This document shows positions 32,714 to 41,039 of a DNA stretch of 64,000 nt, one piece after another (position 1 is the first letter of the stretch; every line of letters starts with the position of its first letter). Both the position numbers and the translations under genes were made by a program. Below the pieces are notes generated by a model, which was not told where the DNA came from, made no database searches, and was given only the letters and a program-made list of their open reading frames with translations. The stretch is taken from the IMG/VR virus record IMGVR_UViG_3300044912_000678, positions 1 to 64,000 of that record; one strand, written 5' to 3'. Source of the stretch: a virus.

Positions 32714-33417
32714 TTTCTTATATTCCTGCAGTTTGAATTTATATTTATTTCTCTGCACTTTCTACAAGACCAAACTTTATCCATAGATAAAAATGCTTGG
32801 ACTTCAAGCTTTAATCTTTTTTTGTGAATAATGAAATGATTTTTACAATTATGACAAAGACTTTTTTTGAAATTTTCTCGTAAGGTTTTTACCTTTGGTG
32901 TTTTTCTTGTTTTAACTTCGCTTTTTCTTTGATTTTTTCTATTCTCCCAATAAAACTTTAACAATTCCTCTGGCATTGGTGGTATTGGAAATGTGCTTTC
33001 TTTCAAAAATCTGTAGCGACTACCATTGACATGTATAGAAGGAGGAAATACTGATTGAACATTATTGCCCCTAAATTCAATACCACGAAATTTTGTTGCA
33101 GTTAATGTCACATCTGGATTTAAAAATATGTGATGAATAGATCTGCTGCTTTCAAAACAAGGATGTTTGTAATTTCCTATTAAAGAATAAAGTAATTCAT
33201 TTGATTCTTCTGTATCTGCTTCTACATCAATAATATCGCCAAGTAAAATTCCAATATTAAGATTATCATGTTCCTGCAATAACATTTTCCATTTGTTTTG
33301 ATCGTATTTAGAATTCCACTTAGATAATAGTGGCTTTTTAGATGTCGGATGAAGTAATATTGGCTTAAGCCCAATGCTTAAGTATTTTTCAAAATATGTT
33401 TTTATTTCATTGGACAT
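32695..33417 (-). CDS. Bifunctional primase/polymerase-type (Prim-Pol) protein with zinc ribbon
   Basis: A 240-residue protein (ATG 33417; 33426 also possible). N-terminal ~165 residues resemble the Prim-Pol archaeo-eukaryotic primase domain: 'YLSIGLKPILLHPTSKKPL..W', 'NIGILLGDIIDVEADTEE' (acidic catalytic motif), 'SSRSIHHIF' and 'GIEFRGNNVQSVFPPS'. After a basic linker the C-terminus has a four-cysteine ribbon 'CHNCKNH...CRKCRE'. It may prime DNA synthesis. No helicase domain is attached. Confidence 0.75.
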   Translation of the reverse strand: MSNEIKTYFEKYLSIGLKPILLHPTSKKPLLSKWNSKYDQNKWKMLLQEHDNLNIGILLGDIIDVEADTEESNELLYSLIGNYKHPCFESSRSIHHIFLNPDVTLTATKFRGIEFRGNNVQSVFPPSIHVNGSRYRFLKESTFPIPPMPEELLKFYWENRKNQRKSEVKTRKTPKVKTLRENFKKSLCHNCKNHFIIHKKRLKLEVQAFLSMDKVWSCRKCREININSNCRNIRNQNKSR

Positions 33418-33471
33418 AATTGACAAAAAACCTCAAAATGATCCTATCTTAATGATAAAGGAGATTTAAAC

Positions 33472-34371
33472 ATGGCAAGAATATTAGTTACTGGTGCTTC
33501 TGGATTCATTGGCTCCGCATTAGCAAATAAACTTCATGATCTTGGTCATGAGATCATTGTATCTGGAAGTAGGAGTGAAAGGAAGTGCAAGCATGATTAC
33601 TTTTTACCTCCGAACTGTTCCGGACTAAGTAAATTAAAAAATTTAGATTATTGCTTTCATCAAGCAGCACACAATGATACTACGGACACCGATGAAGAGT
33701 ATATGTACTCTATAAACTGCGATTTCTCTTTAGAAGTTTTTAATCAAGTTGCTGATATGGGTTGCAAAAAAATTATTTACGCAAGTAGTGCATCTGTCTA
33801 TGGTTTGTTGCCTCCTCCACATCGAGAAGATGGCGAAACATGCCCCGCCAATATTTATTCGCAATCGAAAAATAGACTAGAAAATATCGCAAATAAATTT
33901 TCAGAAGATAAAAAAATACCAGTCATTGGTTTGAGATATTTTAATGTTTATGGGATTGGAGAACAGCACAAAAAAAACCGAGCAAGCATGATTTATAAAT
34001 TGTGCAAACAAGCAATACAAAATGGAAAAGTCAGTGTATTTAAATCTGGCGAGCAAACAAGAGATTGGGTTGCAGTTGAGGATATTGTTGATTTAAATAT
34101 TTCCTGTTTAGAATATAACAAATCTGATGTTTTCAATGCTGGTACAGGTGTTGGAACTTCTATAAATGATATCATATCCACTATTAAGGAAAATTTAGGG
34201 AAGCCACTTGAAGTGGAATACCTAGATAATCCATTTACTTTATTCTTTCAAAATCACACTAAAGCTCATATCAGAAAATCTCAAGAACTATTAAATTATA
34301 ATCCAAAAGTCGATATTAAAACTGGTGTAAAGAATTTACTTGAAAAAATGAAAAAAGCCTCAAGTCTTTAG
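33472..34371 (+). CDS. NAD-dependent epimerase, HldD-like
   Basis: A 299-residue extended SDR: 'VTGASGFIGSALANKL', 'CFHQAAHNDTTDTDEEYMY', 'IYASSASVYG', 'IYSQSKNRLEN' (YxxxK), 'LRYFNVYGIGE' and 'YLDNPFTLFFQNHTKAHI'. The middle and C-terminal motifs are those of ADP-heptose 6-epimerase (HldD/RfaD). RBS 'aaggag'. It could act with the nucleotidyltransferase at 42 kb and the heptosyltransferase-like protein at 36.5 kb. Substrate assignment by similarity. Confidence 0.85.
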   Translation: MARILVTGASGFIGSALANKLHDLGHEIIVSGSRSERKCKHDYFLPPNCSGLSKLKNLDYCFHQAAHNDTTDTDEEYMYSINCDFSLEVFNQVADMGCKKIIYASSASVYGLLPPPHREDGETCPANIYSQSKNRLENIANKFSEDKKIPVIGLRYFNVYGIGEQHKKNRASMIYKLCKQAIQNGKVSVFKSGEQTRDWVAVEDIVDLNISCLEYNKSDVFNAGTGVGTSINDIISTIKENLGKPLEVEYLDNPFTLFFQNHTKAHIRKSQELLNYNPKVDIKTGVKNLLEKMKKASSL

Positions 34372-34388
34372 ACATGAGGCTTTAATTT
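34354..34388. terminator. Bidirectional terminator
   Basis: Interrupted stem AAAGCCTC-GTC/GAC-GAGGCTTT, with A-run before and T-rich after, at the end of convergent genes; it overlaps the last codons of the epimerase gene. Confidence 0.75.
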
Positions 34389-34403
34389 TATATTGAAAAA
34401 ATG

Positions 34404-35237
34404 TTAGCTAATACCATCATAGAATTTTCGAGTTGGATTTGCACCAAAAACTCCTTCCATCCAAGAAGATTCATTTTTAATCTTCTTCATTTTCTTTTTT
34501 GCAACTGCAATTGCAAGTTTTTCTGGTAATCCTTTTTTCACAAGTTTGCTGATTATAGCTGCTTCTGAATCTTCGCTTGCTTCAACATCTGAGTCAGTAT
34601 CTGAATCAACATCTTTTTTTGGCACACTTTTCTTAGATTTCTTTTTGTGCGTTGATTTCTTAGATTCATTATAAGAAGATTCTTTCATGCACTTCATACA
34701 CTTCATGTGTTTCATATGCTTTTTATGCTTTTTAGATTCTTCAAATTCATCTCCATCACTTTCATCATGATCTTCATCACCTTCATGATCCTCATCACCT
34801 TCATGATCCTCATCACCTTCATGATCTTCATCACCTTCATGATCTTCATCACCTTCATGATCTTCATCACCTTCATGATCTTCATCACCTTTATCTTCAT
34901 GATCCTCATGATCCTCATCACCTTTATCTTCATGATCCTCATGATCCTCATGATCCATATCTTCATGATCCATATCTTCTTTTTTCATATTTTTGGAATA
35001 TTTTCCACAATATTTACACTTGCTCATCTTTGGCTCATCTTTTTCTGATGCTGCTGGTACTGTTTCTCCATCACCACTTTCATCTTCGATAACTTCTTTT
35101 TTTGCTTTAGCTTCACTATGAACTGGATCAAAAAGACTAGAAGGACTAACTAATCCCAAATTTTGGTGATTTGAAAGACCTAAAGTTTGATTAAAAAAGC
35201 TTTCGTTTAAAGATTTCCAATTTTTATAAGACAACAT
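34404..35237 (-). CDS. Acidic DEDHEG-repeat protein with CTS-like leader
   Basis: Start ATG 35237 has 'ggag' upstream; a TTG at 35249 is less likely. The 277-residue protein starts MLSYKNWKSLNE|S, a leader with an LNE protease-type site. Residues ~75-170 are Asp/Glu/His repeats, including 7 or so DEDHEG units, after a 'CKYCGKYSK' cysteine pair; then Lys/His/Met/Cys-rich 'KHMKHMKCMKCMK' and a helical end. Composition suggests metal binding. A packaged metal or DNA-counterion protein is an inference. Confidence 0.65.
   Translation of the reverse strand: MLSYKNWKSLNESFFNQTLGLSNHQNLGLVSPSSLFDPVHSEAKAKKEVIEDESGDGETVPAASEKDEPKMSKCKYCGKYSKNMKKEDMDHEDMDHEDHEDHEDKGDEDHEDHEDKGDEDHEGDEDHEGDEDHEGDEDHEGDEDHEGDEDHEGDEDHDESDGDEFEESKKHKKHMKHMKCMKCMKESSYNESKKSTHKKKSKKSVPKKDVDSDTDSDVEASEDSEAAIISKLVKKGLPEKLAIAVAKKKMKKIKNESSWMEGVFGANPTRKFYDGIS
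34767..34895 (-). repeat. 18-nt tandem repeat encoding DEDHEG
   Basis: About seven near-identical 18-nt units, with related degenerate units on both sides up to ~34980. Unit length keeps frame, so copy number can vary freely. Confidence 0.9.
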
Positions 35238-35266
35238 ATTATTCTCCAATTCTTTACATAACTAGG

Positions 35267-36028
35267 ATGATGAAAAAATTCTACTTAGCATTGTTATTTA
35301 TCTTATTTTTTTTGTTTTTTTACAACAAAAGACAAACAGATGTCGTTTTTTTTAAAAAAAATGGCAATTCGCAAAATAAAACAGAATATAAATCTATAAA
35401 ATCATTAGCTTCATATAATCTATCCATACATCTAATACAAAAATTTCCAATAACTTTGAGTGGCAATCTTTTCTATGATGATAAAAAGTTTAGATTGTCT
35501 GCATCAAGTTTTTTTGGAAAAGAACTTGATATTGGCATAAATGATAATTTTTTATGGTATTGGTCAAAAAGATCTAAACCAAAAGCGATTTATTATTCTG
35601 ATGTCAAAAACTTGAGTAAGACTGGATTAAAATCAGCATTAAATCCAGAATGGATAATACTTAGCCTTAATATTAACAACAATGTTGAAAATTCAAAAGA
35701 GATTATAAAACTTCCACAAGGAAATTTACATCTTAAAGATCATAATAATGCTTTGGCGAATGGCATGACTGTTGGAACTTTGATTGACAACGATACCGTT
35801 AAAGGTAATTATTTATTTTCCAATAATGGCAAAATGATCGCCAGCAGTGAGATCATCGAAAATCAAACTATTGCTGGCGTTTTACTTCCAAAGAAATTGC
35901 ATATCATTTGGTATGATGAAAACATTATTATGGATTGGCATATATCTGATGTTCGATTAAATCAGAATATCCATAATAATGTGTGGGTAATGCCAAACAT
36001 TTATCCAAAAATAGACATTGGAAAATAA
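35267..36028 (+). CDS. Membrane-anchored LolA/LolB-like protein (tentative)
   Basis: A 253-residue protein with an N-terminal membrane anchor (~residues 5-19) and no lipobox. The rest looks like a lipoprotein-carrier-type beta fold: 'LSGNLFYDDKKFRLSASSFFGKELDIGINDNFLWYW', then a long polar region with 'MTVGTLIDNDTV' and 'KLHIIWYDENIIMDWHISDV'. It would face the periplasm. Similarity is weak and judged by eye; it could be another envelope protein. Confidence 0.5.
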   Translation: MMKKFYLALLFILFFLFFYNKRQTDVVFFKKNGNSQNKTEYKSIKSLASYNLSIHLIQKFPITLSGNLFYDDKKFRLSASSFFGKELDIGINDNFLWYWSKRSKPKAIYYSDVKNLSKTGLKSALNPEWIILSLNINNNVENSKEIIKLPQGNLHLKDHNNALANGMTVGTLIDNDTVKGNYLFSNNGKMIASSEIIENQTIAGVLLPKKLHIIWYDENIIMDWHISDVRLNQNIHNNVWVMPNIYPKIDIGK

Positions 36029-36029
36029 T

Positions 36030-36281
36030 TTACTTTCCAAATGCTTTCCGTATGGCATCTCTTCTTACTTGTTGTATTTTTCTTTTTTCGTTGTATGCTC
36101 CAGAAGCACTGCGAGGTGCAGGTGGAGTTTGCGAAGTCGTTTGTGCCATTGTCTGCATGTTTTTAGGGGGCATGACAATATTTTTTGTTGAATTTGCAAC
36201 AGGCTTCAATGCAGCCTGTTGTCTTGGACCCGAACTAGATCTATTTGCTCCAAAGCTATTTTTTCTGCATCCGCAAGCCAT
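36030..36281 (-). CDS. Small basic CGC-motif protein
   Basis: An 83-residue basic protein starting MACGCRKNS, with a Pro/Gln/Thr-rich middle and a basic helical end. A good RBS (agaggtg) supports it over an overlapping plus-strand ORF. Small proteins with N-terminal 'CGC' occur in other phages without known function. Its partner gene 36291-36482 has a similar motif. Confidence 0.55.
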   Translation of the reverse strand: MACGCRKNSFGANRSSSGPRQQAALKPVANSTKNIVMPPKNMQTMAQTTSQTPPAPRSASGAYNEKRKIQQVRRDAIRKAFGK

Positions 36282-36290
36282 AAATCACCT

Positions 36291-36482
36291 CTATAGATAT
36301 TTGATTTTTTTCATTTTATCGTGCAGATCCTGCAATTTTCGCTCCTTACTAACTGTTGGGCGTTTATTCTTGCAGCCACATCCCTTTTTAACTCCTTGTT
36401 TTGCCACTTTCAAATCTTCTTGCAAAGGTTGTTGTGGAATTGCCTCCTGCAATTTATTTTGATCTGGGTTCTCTTTTAACAT
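36291..36482 (-). CDS. Small CGC-motif protein
   Basis: A 63-residue protein with 'GCGCKNKRP' in the middle, Gln-rich start and a basic helical end. It sits 9 nt upstream of the other CGC protein gene on the same strand and its start overlaps a CATAAATATATTATG box. RBS is weak. Function unknown. Confidence 0.5.
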   Translation of the reverse strand: MLKENPDQNKLQEAIPQQPLQEDLKVAKQGVKKGCGCKNKRPTVSKERKLQDLHDKMKKIKYL

Positions 36483-36505
36483 AATATATTTATGGAGAAT
36501 AAAAA

Positions 36506-38032
36506 ATGTTTAACGAAGAAGAAATAAAAAACATCAAAGAAAAAGCAGAAACCTTGCTTATTGATAGGTTTTCTTGTGGAAAAGATAGAGATGCAGAACT
36601 TCTTGCGACTCAAATCTTAAAAATAGATCCAAATAATGCAAAAATAATTCAACTTCTTGGATTGTTGAAACACAAACAACAAGATTATGACGCAGCTTTA
36701 GATTACTTTAAAAAATCAACATTAATTGAGCCAAATAATTTTGAAAATTACAACAACATTGGATTATGCCTCTCTGGTCTTGGTAAATACACCGAAGCGA
36801 TTAAGGTTTTAGAAAAAGCAAAAACCCTAAGACCAGATTTAGATTACATTTATTCTAATCTTGGCTTGCAATATAGAAGCAACAAACAAATAGACAAAGC
36901 AATTGCGTGTTTTGAAACTGCTTTAGAAATAAAAGAATCGGCAGAATCTTGGAGTATGCTTGGTGGTTGTTATGGAGAAATTAGAGATTTGTATAAAGCG
37001 GAAAGTTGTTTTATTGCTGCGATAAAGTTAAATAAAGATTCTGCTGCTGCTCATGTTGATTTAGCATCAATATATCAATTTAGAGGTCAATGGAAAGAAG
37101 CTTGGTCTGAATATGAATGGAGGTTCAAACTTTACGAACAGTCTAAGTTTTGGGATTTTATATTCGATCCAGAAAAAAGGCTTAAATGTGGACAAAACAT
37201 AAATGATAAAAGAATACTAATCCATTCCGAACAAGGAACTGGCGATATGATTCATTTCTTTCGTTATGTTAAATTTATGAAACAAAAGGGTGCTTATATA
37301 ATCTTACATTGTTGGGAAAGTTTAAAGCCGTTGTTCGAATCGGAAGTTGATGAAATTTATACAAAAGAACCAGCAGAAATTCCGGGATATAAGCATAGGG
37401 ATGCTGATTTCGACATGCCAATTCATGATTATCATTGCTCTATTATAAGCCTACCATACATTCTTGATATGAATTTTATTCCCAATGATCCATATTTAAA
37501 ATCAACAAAAAAGTTCAATACAGAAGATTATAAAGATAATTTCAAAATTGGAATTGTTTGGGCTGGAAATCCTCAGCATCCAAATGACAAATACAGATCT
37601 TGTAAATTAAAAGATTTTAAGAAAATACACGACATTCCTCATGTCAAATTATTTAACTTACAAAAAGATATGCGTCCTAGAATGTATCGTTTTGAAGATG
37701 AGCCTGTAGATTTAACAGATGGTGCAGATAATTTTAAAATTGTAGATGCATCTGAATTTCAAAAAGATTATGATTATACGGCTTCGATTATTGAGGCGAT
37801 GGATTTGATTATTACTGTCGATACTTCAATATTGCATTTGGCTGGTTCATTGGGAAAGCCAACATTTGCCTTGATTTCTTGGAATGGTGATTGGAGATGG
37901 AAGTTAGATGGTACAAAAACTGAATGGTATCCATCCGTAAAGTTATTTAGGCAGAAAAATCTCAATGATTGGGATTATGTTTTTGAAGAAATTTACGAAG
38001 AAATCATGAGGTCACATGAAAACAGTTTATAG
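36506..38032 (+). CDS. TPR protein fused to a GT-B glycosyltransferase (heptosyltransferase-like)
   Basis: A 508-residue protein. About five TPR units occupy residues ~35-205 (e.g. 'AKIIQLLGLLKHKQQDYDAALDYF'), followed by a GT-B half related to GT9/GT41: 'RILIHSEQGTGDMIHFFRYVKFM', 'IGIVWAGNPQHPNDKYRSC', and 'MDLIITVDTSILHLAGSLGKPTFALIS' (nucleotide-sugar site). The TPR may bind a protein acceptor. The 3' end overlaps the next GT by 17 nt. Confidence 0.82.
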   Translation: MFNEEEIKNIKEKAETLLIDRFSCGKDRDAELLATQILKIDPNNAKIIQLLGLLKHKQQDYDAALDYFKKSTLIEPNNFENYNNIGLCLSGLGKYTEAIKVLEKAKTLRPDLDYIYSNLGLQYRSNKQIDKAIACFETALEIKESAESWSMLGGCYGEIRDLYKAESCFIAAIKLNKDSAAAHVDLASIYQFRGQWKEAWSEYEWRFKLYEQSKFWDFIFDPEKRLKCGQNINDKRILIHSEQGTGDMIHFFRYVKFMKQKGAYIILHCWESLKPLFESEVDEIYTKEPAEIPGYKHRDADFDMPIHDYHCSIISLPYILDMNFIPNDPYLKSTKKFNTEDYKDNFKIGIVWAGNPQHPNDKYRSCKLKDFKKIHDIPHVKLFNLQKDMRPRMYRFEDEPVDLTDGADNFKIVDASEFQKDYDYTASIIEAMDLIITVDTSILHLAGSLGKPTFALISWNGDWRWKLDGTKTEWYPSVKLFRQKNLNDWDYVFEEIYEEIMRSHENSL

Positions 38033-38867
38033 AATTAGCGATAATGGATATGTGAAGCCAAAACTTCCCGGAGCAACCAAATTGCTTTGTCTTGAAAACT
38101 TTTTAGAAACATTTGGAAAAATTGATTATTTAATAGCTGACAATTGCTCGAATGAAACAATTGAAAAAATTTCTACTGTGGCGGAGCAATTCCATGTAAC
38201 CAAACTTGGTAATGCACCTTCATTTATTTATTCTGTCGATATTCTTGCTAAAGAAGGTATAGAAAATGATGAACTAATTTATTTTGTTGAAGATGATTAT
38301 CTCCATCATCCAAACAGTAAAAGTACTTTAGAAAATGCACTCAATCTAGCTGATTATTTGACTCTTTTTGATCATCCTGACAAATATTCTAGAATGTATA
38401 GTTGTGGAGAAACAAGCAAGGTACAACGAGTTAAAAATCAACATTGGAAAACCTCTGTCAGTACCACCATGACATTTGCCTGTAAGTATAAAACTATTAA
38501 AGATGATTTTTTTAGGGTTTTCAAAAAGTTTTGTGTCAATTTTCATCCAAATGATCACGAGATTTTTGAGCGTTTGCAAAAAACATATAAAAGAAAATTA
38601 ATGGTTTGCATACCGGGACTTTCATTCCATACAGATGTTACCACATATATTATGAATGTTGATTCTCTTTCCGAAAGCATGGATAGTTGGGCAGTTGATT
38701 ATATAATAGAAAAAATGAAGGTTCTTATTTTTAAAACAAATGATGGCGACTTAGTAGAAGAGCTTGAAGTATTGATAAGAACAAAAAATCGTGATTACTC
38801 AGTCTCAAATAATTTGGCATATTTAGAAAATTTATCTACGATATATGAAAAAAGAAAATTAAAATAA
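38016..38867 (+). CDS. GT-A-type glycosyltransferase-like protein
   Basis: A 283-residue protein with 'IDYLIADNCSNETI', 'ELIYFVEDDYLHHPNS' (DxD-like EDDY) and 'TLFDHPDKYSRM', 'NDHEIFERL'. This combination occurs in phage-borne glycosyltransferase relatives. It is co-translated with the TPR glycosyltransferase (17-nt overlap). Confidence 0.65.
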   Translation: MKTVYRISDNGYVKPKLPGATKLLCLENFLETFGKIDYLIADNCSNETIEKISTVAEQFHVTKLGNAPSFIYSVDILAKEGIENDELIYFVEDDYLHHPNSKSTLENALNLADYLTLFDHPDKYSRMYSCGETSKVQRVKNQHWKTSVSTTMTFACKYKTIKDDFFRVFKKFCVNFHPNDHEIFERLQKTYKRKLMVCIPGLSFHTDVTTYIMNVDSLSESMDSWAVDYIIEKMKVLIFKTNDGDLVEELEVLIRTKNRDYSVSNNLAYLENLSTIYEKRKLK

Positions 38868-39497
38868 AAAATTATTAGAGAATAATTTTAGCTTATCTAA
38901 TGATTGCTTTTGATTTATCAAAGGCAATATAATGATTGGATTTTTTATGGTGTTTATATTTTCAATGGCAGATTCAATTGCTTGTTTTATGGAACAATAC
39001 ATAAAATGAGAATCTATTTTTAAATAAGATGGATTGAAGCAGACCAATATCTCAATTATTGTTTTTTCTAATTCTCTAAACAATATTTGATTACCTTCAT
39101 TGCCAATAAGATCGATGTTCAAAAACCAATTAAATGACTCATCGTCATAATCCAAAGCCAAATGTTTAAGTCCTGATTTTTTATGAATTTCTATATAATC
39201 TTCTATTTGGCTTAGAAACAATGGGTTTTCTGAGTTTTTTGATTTATAAATTTCATAAAGATAAGCAATGATTGATTTGAATGAAAAGATGACAATTTTT
39301 TTTGATTTCATATCTTTGCGAAAACAAAAGCTGCAAAAAAATTCATCATCAACAATACTTTTGGGAATTTTTTGTACCATATCATGATTTATTAGCACTT
39401 GTTTTGAGCAAACTGTGCAATTTTTATAGAATTCATCAGATAATTCTTCTTTCATTTTTTGTTCGACTGGAAAAATTTCGATTTTATACTCATACAT
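38859..39497 (-). CDS. Hypothetical zinc-containing protein
   Basis: A 212-residue protein with two cysteine pairs 'CTVC' and 'CSFC' near residues 27 and 55, then a long helical region. RBS 'aagggg' is visible upstream. Overlaps the convergent GT gene end by 9 nt. No family recognised. Confidence 0.55.
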   Translation of the reverse strand: MYEYKIEIFPVEQKMKEELSDEFYKNCTVCSKQVLINHDMVQKIPKSIVDDEFFCSFCFRKDMKSKKIVIFSFKSIIAYLYEIYKSKNSENPLFLSQIEDYIEIHKKSGLKHLALDYDDESFNWFLNIDLIGNEGNQILFRELEKTIIEILVCFNPSYLKIDSHFMYCSIKQAIESAIENINTIKNPIIILPLINQKQSLDKLKLFSNNFLF

Positions 39498-39679
39498 AAT
39501 AAAACCCCTTCTTCTTAGCTTGCTAAGTTTTGAAGATAAATGGTTTATGGTCAGATGTCAACGATTATAGACCAAGATGGCTGATATATTTTAAAAATTT
39601 TTGAGATCAGAACCCTAAATAGAGCATATGATCTTAGGCTGGCTAATGTCAGTTAAAATGAAATTTAAAGAGGTTAACT
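39498..39679. other. Intergenic region between divergent genes
   Basis: No protein gene is visible. It holds the palindrome CTTAGC-TT-GCTAAG near 39516-39530, 'gataaatgg' and 'cctaaatag' AT-boxes, and 'agaggt' as RBS for the gene at 39680. It probably carries promoters for both flanking genes. Confidence 0.4.
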
Positions 39680-39928
39680 ATGAAGTCTTTTATTGAATTT
39701 TGTCAGGAAACGAAAAAAGAATTGCCCGTTTACGATTTGTCAGAAAAGACAACTAGGGGCGGGATTATGAGTTGGGCTTATCCAGATGCATATATCAGAA
39801 GCCACTATCCAGCAGCTTATTTTATGCCAACATCCGCTGATGCGGTTCAAAAAATGGGTAAAAAAGTTGACGATAGTAAAGTTGATCATGGACAGTTCAA
39901 GTATAAAAATCATGACAATCTTGACTAA
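39680..39928 (+). CDS. Small protein with CTS-like leader
   Basis: An 82-residue protein starting MKSFIEFCQETKKE, very like the T4 capsid-targeting sequence. The rest is polar with aromatic 'SWAYPDAYIRSHYPAAYFMPTS'. RBS 'agaggt'. Followed by a bidirectional terminator. Family not recognised; probable packaged protein. Confidence 0.65.
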   Translation: MKSFIEFCQETKKELPVYDLSEKTTRGGIMSWAYPDAYIRSHYPAAYFMPTSADAVQKMGKKVDDSKVDHGQFKYKNHDNLD

Positions 39929-39943
39929 GATACATCTGATCAA

Positions 39944-39982
39944 CAAAAAAACCTCTCTTGAATTAACTTGAGAGGTTTTTTT
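39944..39982. terminator. Bidirectional terminator
   Basis: Stem AAAAAAACCTCTC / GAGAGGTTTTTTT (39945-39957 with 39970-39982), with additional TTGA/ pairing inside the loop, between convergent genes. Confidence 0.9.
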
Positions 39983-39986
39983 GTTT

Positions 39987-40313
39987 TTAGTTTTTTGCAT
40001 TTTTCAGTCTGTGTTTATGATCTTCTTCGGTTGTTGTATGTTTTTTCTTGGGAATTAAATCTAGATGATTTTCCCAATAACCCCACATTTCTTCATTTTG
40101 AGGGCATTGAAAAATCATACCTCTGTTAAAATATTTTTGAATAATTTCTTCAACCCTTTGTTTTGATAGATTTGCTTCTTTAGATAATTGTGCGACACTT
40201 CTCCATTTCCACTTCGAATGTCTAGATATAGCAATGAAAAAACCTTGTTCTTCATCACCTTCTTTTGTTCCTTGAGGATAAACCTGTGTCCAATTTTTAA
40301 TTTTATGAGCCAT
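39987..40313 (-). CDS. Winged-helix DNA-binding protein
   Basis: A 108-residue protein with 'WTQVYPQGTKEGDEEQGFFIAISRH', 'WRSVAQLSKEANLSKQRVEEIIQKYFNRGMIFQ' (helix-turn-helix plus wing) and 'MWGYWEN'. This is a widespread small phage family. Probable transcription regulator; targets unknown. Confidence 0.7.
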   Translation of the reverse strand: MAHKIKNWTQVYPQGTKEGDEEQGFFIAISRHSKWKWRSVAQLSKEANLSKQRVEEIIQKYFNRGMIFQCPQNEEMWGYWENHLDLIPKKKHTTTEEDHKHRLKNAKN

Positions 40314-40427
40314 AATTAAACCTTTTAAATAAAAAACAAATACAAAATATTATAGTTGATTTCTTTTTATAAAAAACAATTTTCTTAAAGATACTAGATT
40401 AATTGACACCAACCAAAAGGAAAAGTC

Positions 40428-40859
40428 ATGCCAAAACCAAGAAGACTCACAAAAGAAGAAAAAATTCAGAAAAGAGAAAATAGTTTTAAAGGTACTGGAC
40501 TCTATATTTATGAGAACAATACTGATGGCTATTTAACTTTACCAAAACCAGCAAGTGATGGTCGAAAAGTAATTCCGCCTCGTGGCAAATTCAATGGTGA
40601 TAGTTATTTTATGCAGCTTGTAAAACCTCCATCAAACTTATTGCGTTTTATGGAAGAAATAAAAGAGGAGAAAAAAATGACAGAACAGAAACTTATTCTT
40701 GATCAACCTGATACCGTAACTGCAAAGGGAACTATCGAACATGTTGTCGATAACAATGTTCCTTCGCAACGAATCAATGATTCTGTAGATAATACTAAAA
40801 AACCAGATGTTCTTTTGAACGAAAGTCCAATTGATGGTCTAGAAATCATTAAGGCTTAA
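40428..40859 (+). CDS. Conserved phage protein of unknown function
   Basis: A 143-residue protein with 'GTGLYIYENNTDGYLTLPKPASDGRKVIPPRGKFNGDSYFMQLVK' (beta-rich) and a charged C-terminal half 'KLILDQPDTVTAKGTIEHVV'. RBS 'aaagga'. The layout resembles small proteins near tail genes in other myophages. Followed by a 20-bp perfect hairpin. Confidence 0.55.
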   Translation: MPKPRRLTKEEKIQKRENSFKGTGLYIYENNTDGYLTLPKPASDGRKVIPPRGKFNGDSYFMQLVKPPSNLLRFMEEIKEEKKMTEQKLILDQPDTVTAKGTIEHVVDNNVPSQRINDSVDNTKKPDVLLNESPIDGLEIIKA

Positions 40860-40870
40860 TTGCAAAACAG

Positions 40871-40920
40871 TTGTTCAAAATTGTCTAAAACTCAAATATA
40901 TTTTAGACAATTTTGAACAA
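40871..40920. other. Perfect 20-bp inverted repeat
   Basis: 40871-40890 and 40901-40920 are exact reverse complements, with a 10-nt AT-rich loop. There is no T-run on the plus strand, so it is unusual for a terminator; a transcript processing site, RNA stabiliser or small-RNA precursor is possible. Confidence 0.6.
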
Positions 40921-40942
40921 TATAGCGTTTGATGAACAAATG

Positions 40943-40953
40943 TATACATAAAT
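40943..40953 (+). promoter_or_regulatory. Candidate late-promoter box (TATACATAAAT)
   Basis: In the 180-nt gap upstream of the C39-like/GNA1-like operon. Motif similarity only; the ATG is 86 nt away. Confidence 0.25.
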
Positions 40954-41039
40954 TTCTCTAAAAAATTACATTTTAAATAACATTATCTTGTCGATATTTG
41001 TAAATAACTTCATAGAAGATTTTTCTTTAGTGAGGTTAT

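Noticed and set aside
33420-33450. Sigma-70 promoter before the HldD-like gene
   Set aside because: TTGACA is present but the only -10-like hexamer (TATCTT) is 19 nt away and weak; not convincing in AT-rich sequence.
34767-34895. CRISPR-like array
   Set aside because: Repeats are 18 nt with no spacers and lie inside a coding gene; tandem coding repeat, not CRISPR.
34707-35048. 113-codon plus-strand ORF rich in ITF/MIF
   Set aside because: It is the antisense of the DEDHEG repeats; repeats without stops create long empty frames on both strands.
35983-36462. 159-codon plus-strand ORF
   Set aside because: It overlaps the end of the LolA/B-like gene and runs opposite two better-supported minus-strand genes; its product is Cys/Phe-rich with no RBS, typical of an antisense shadow.
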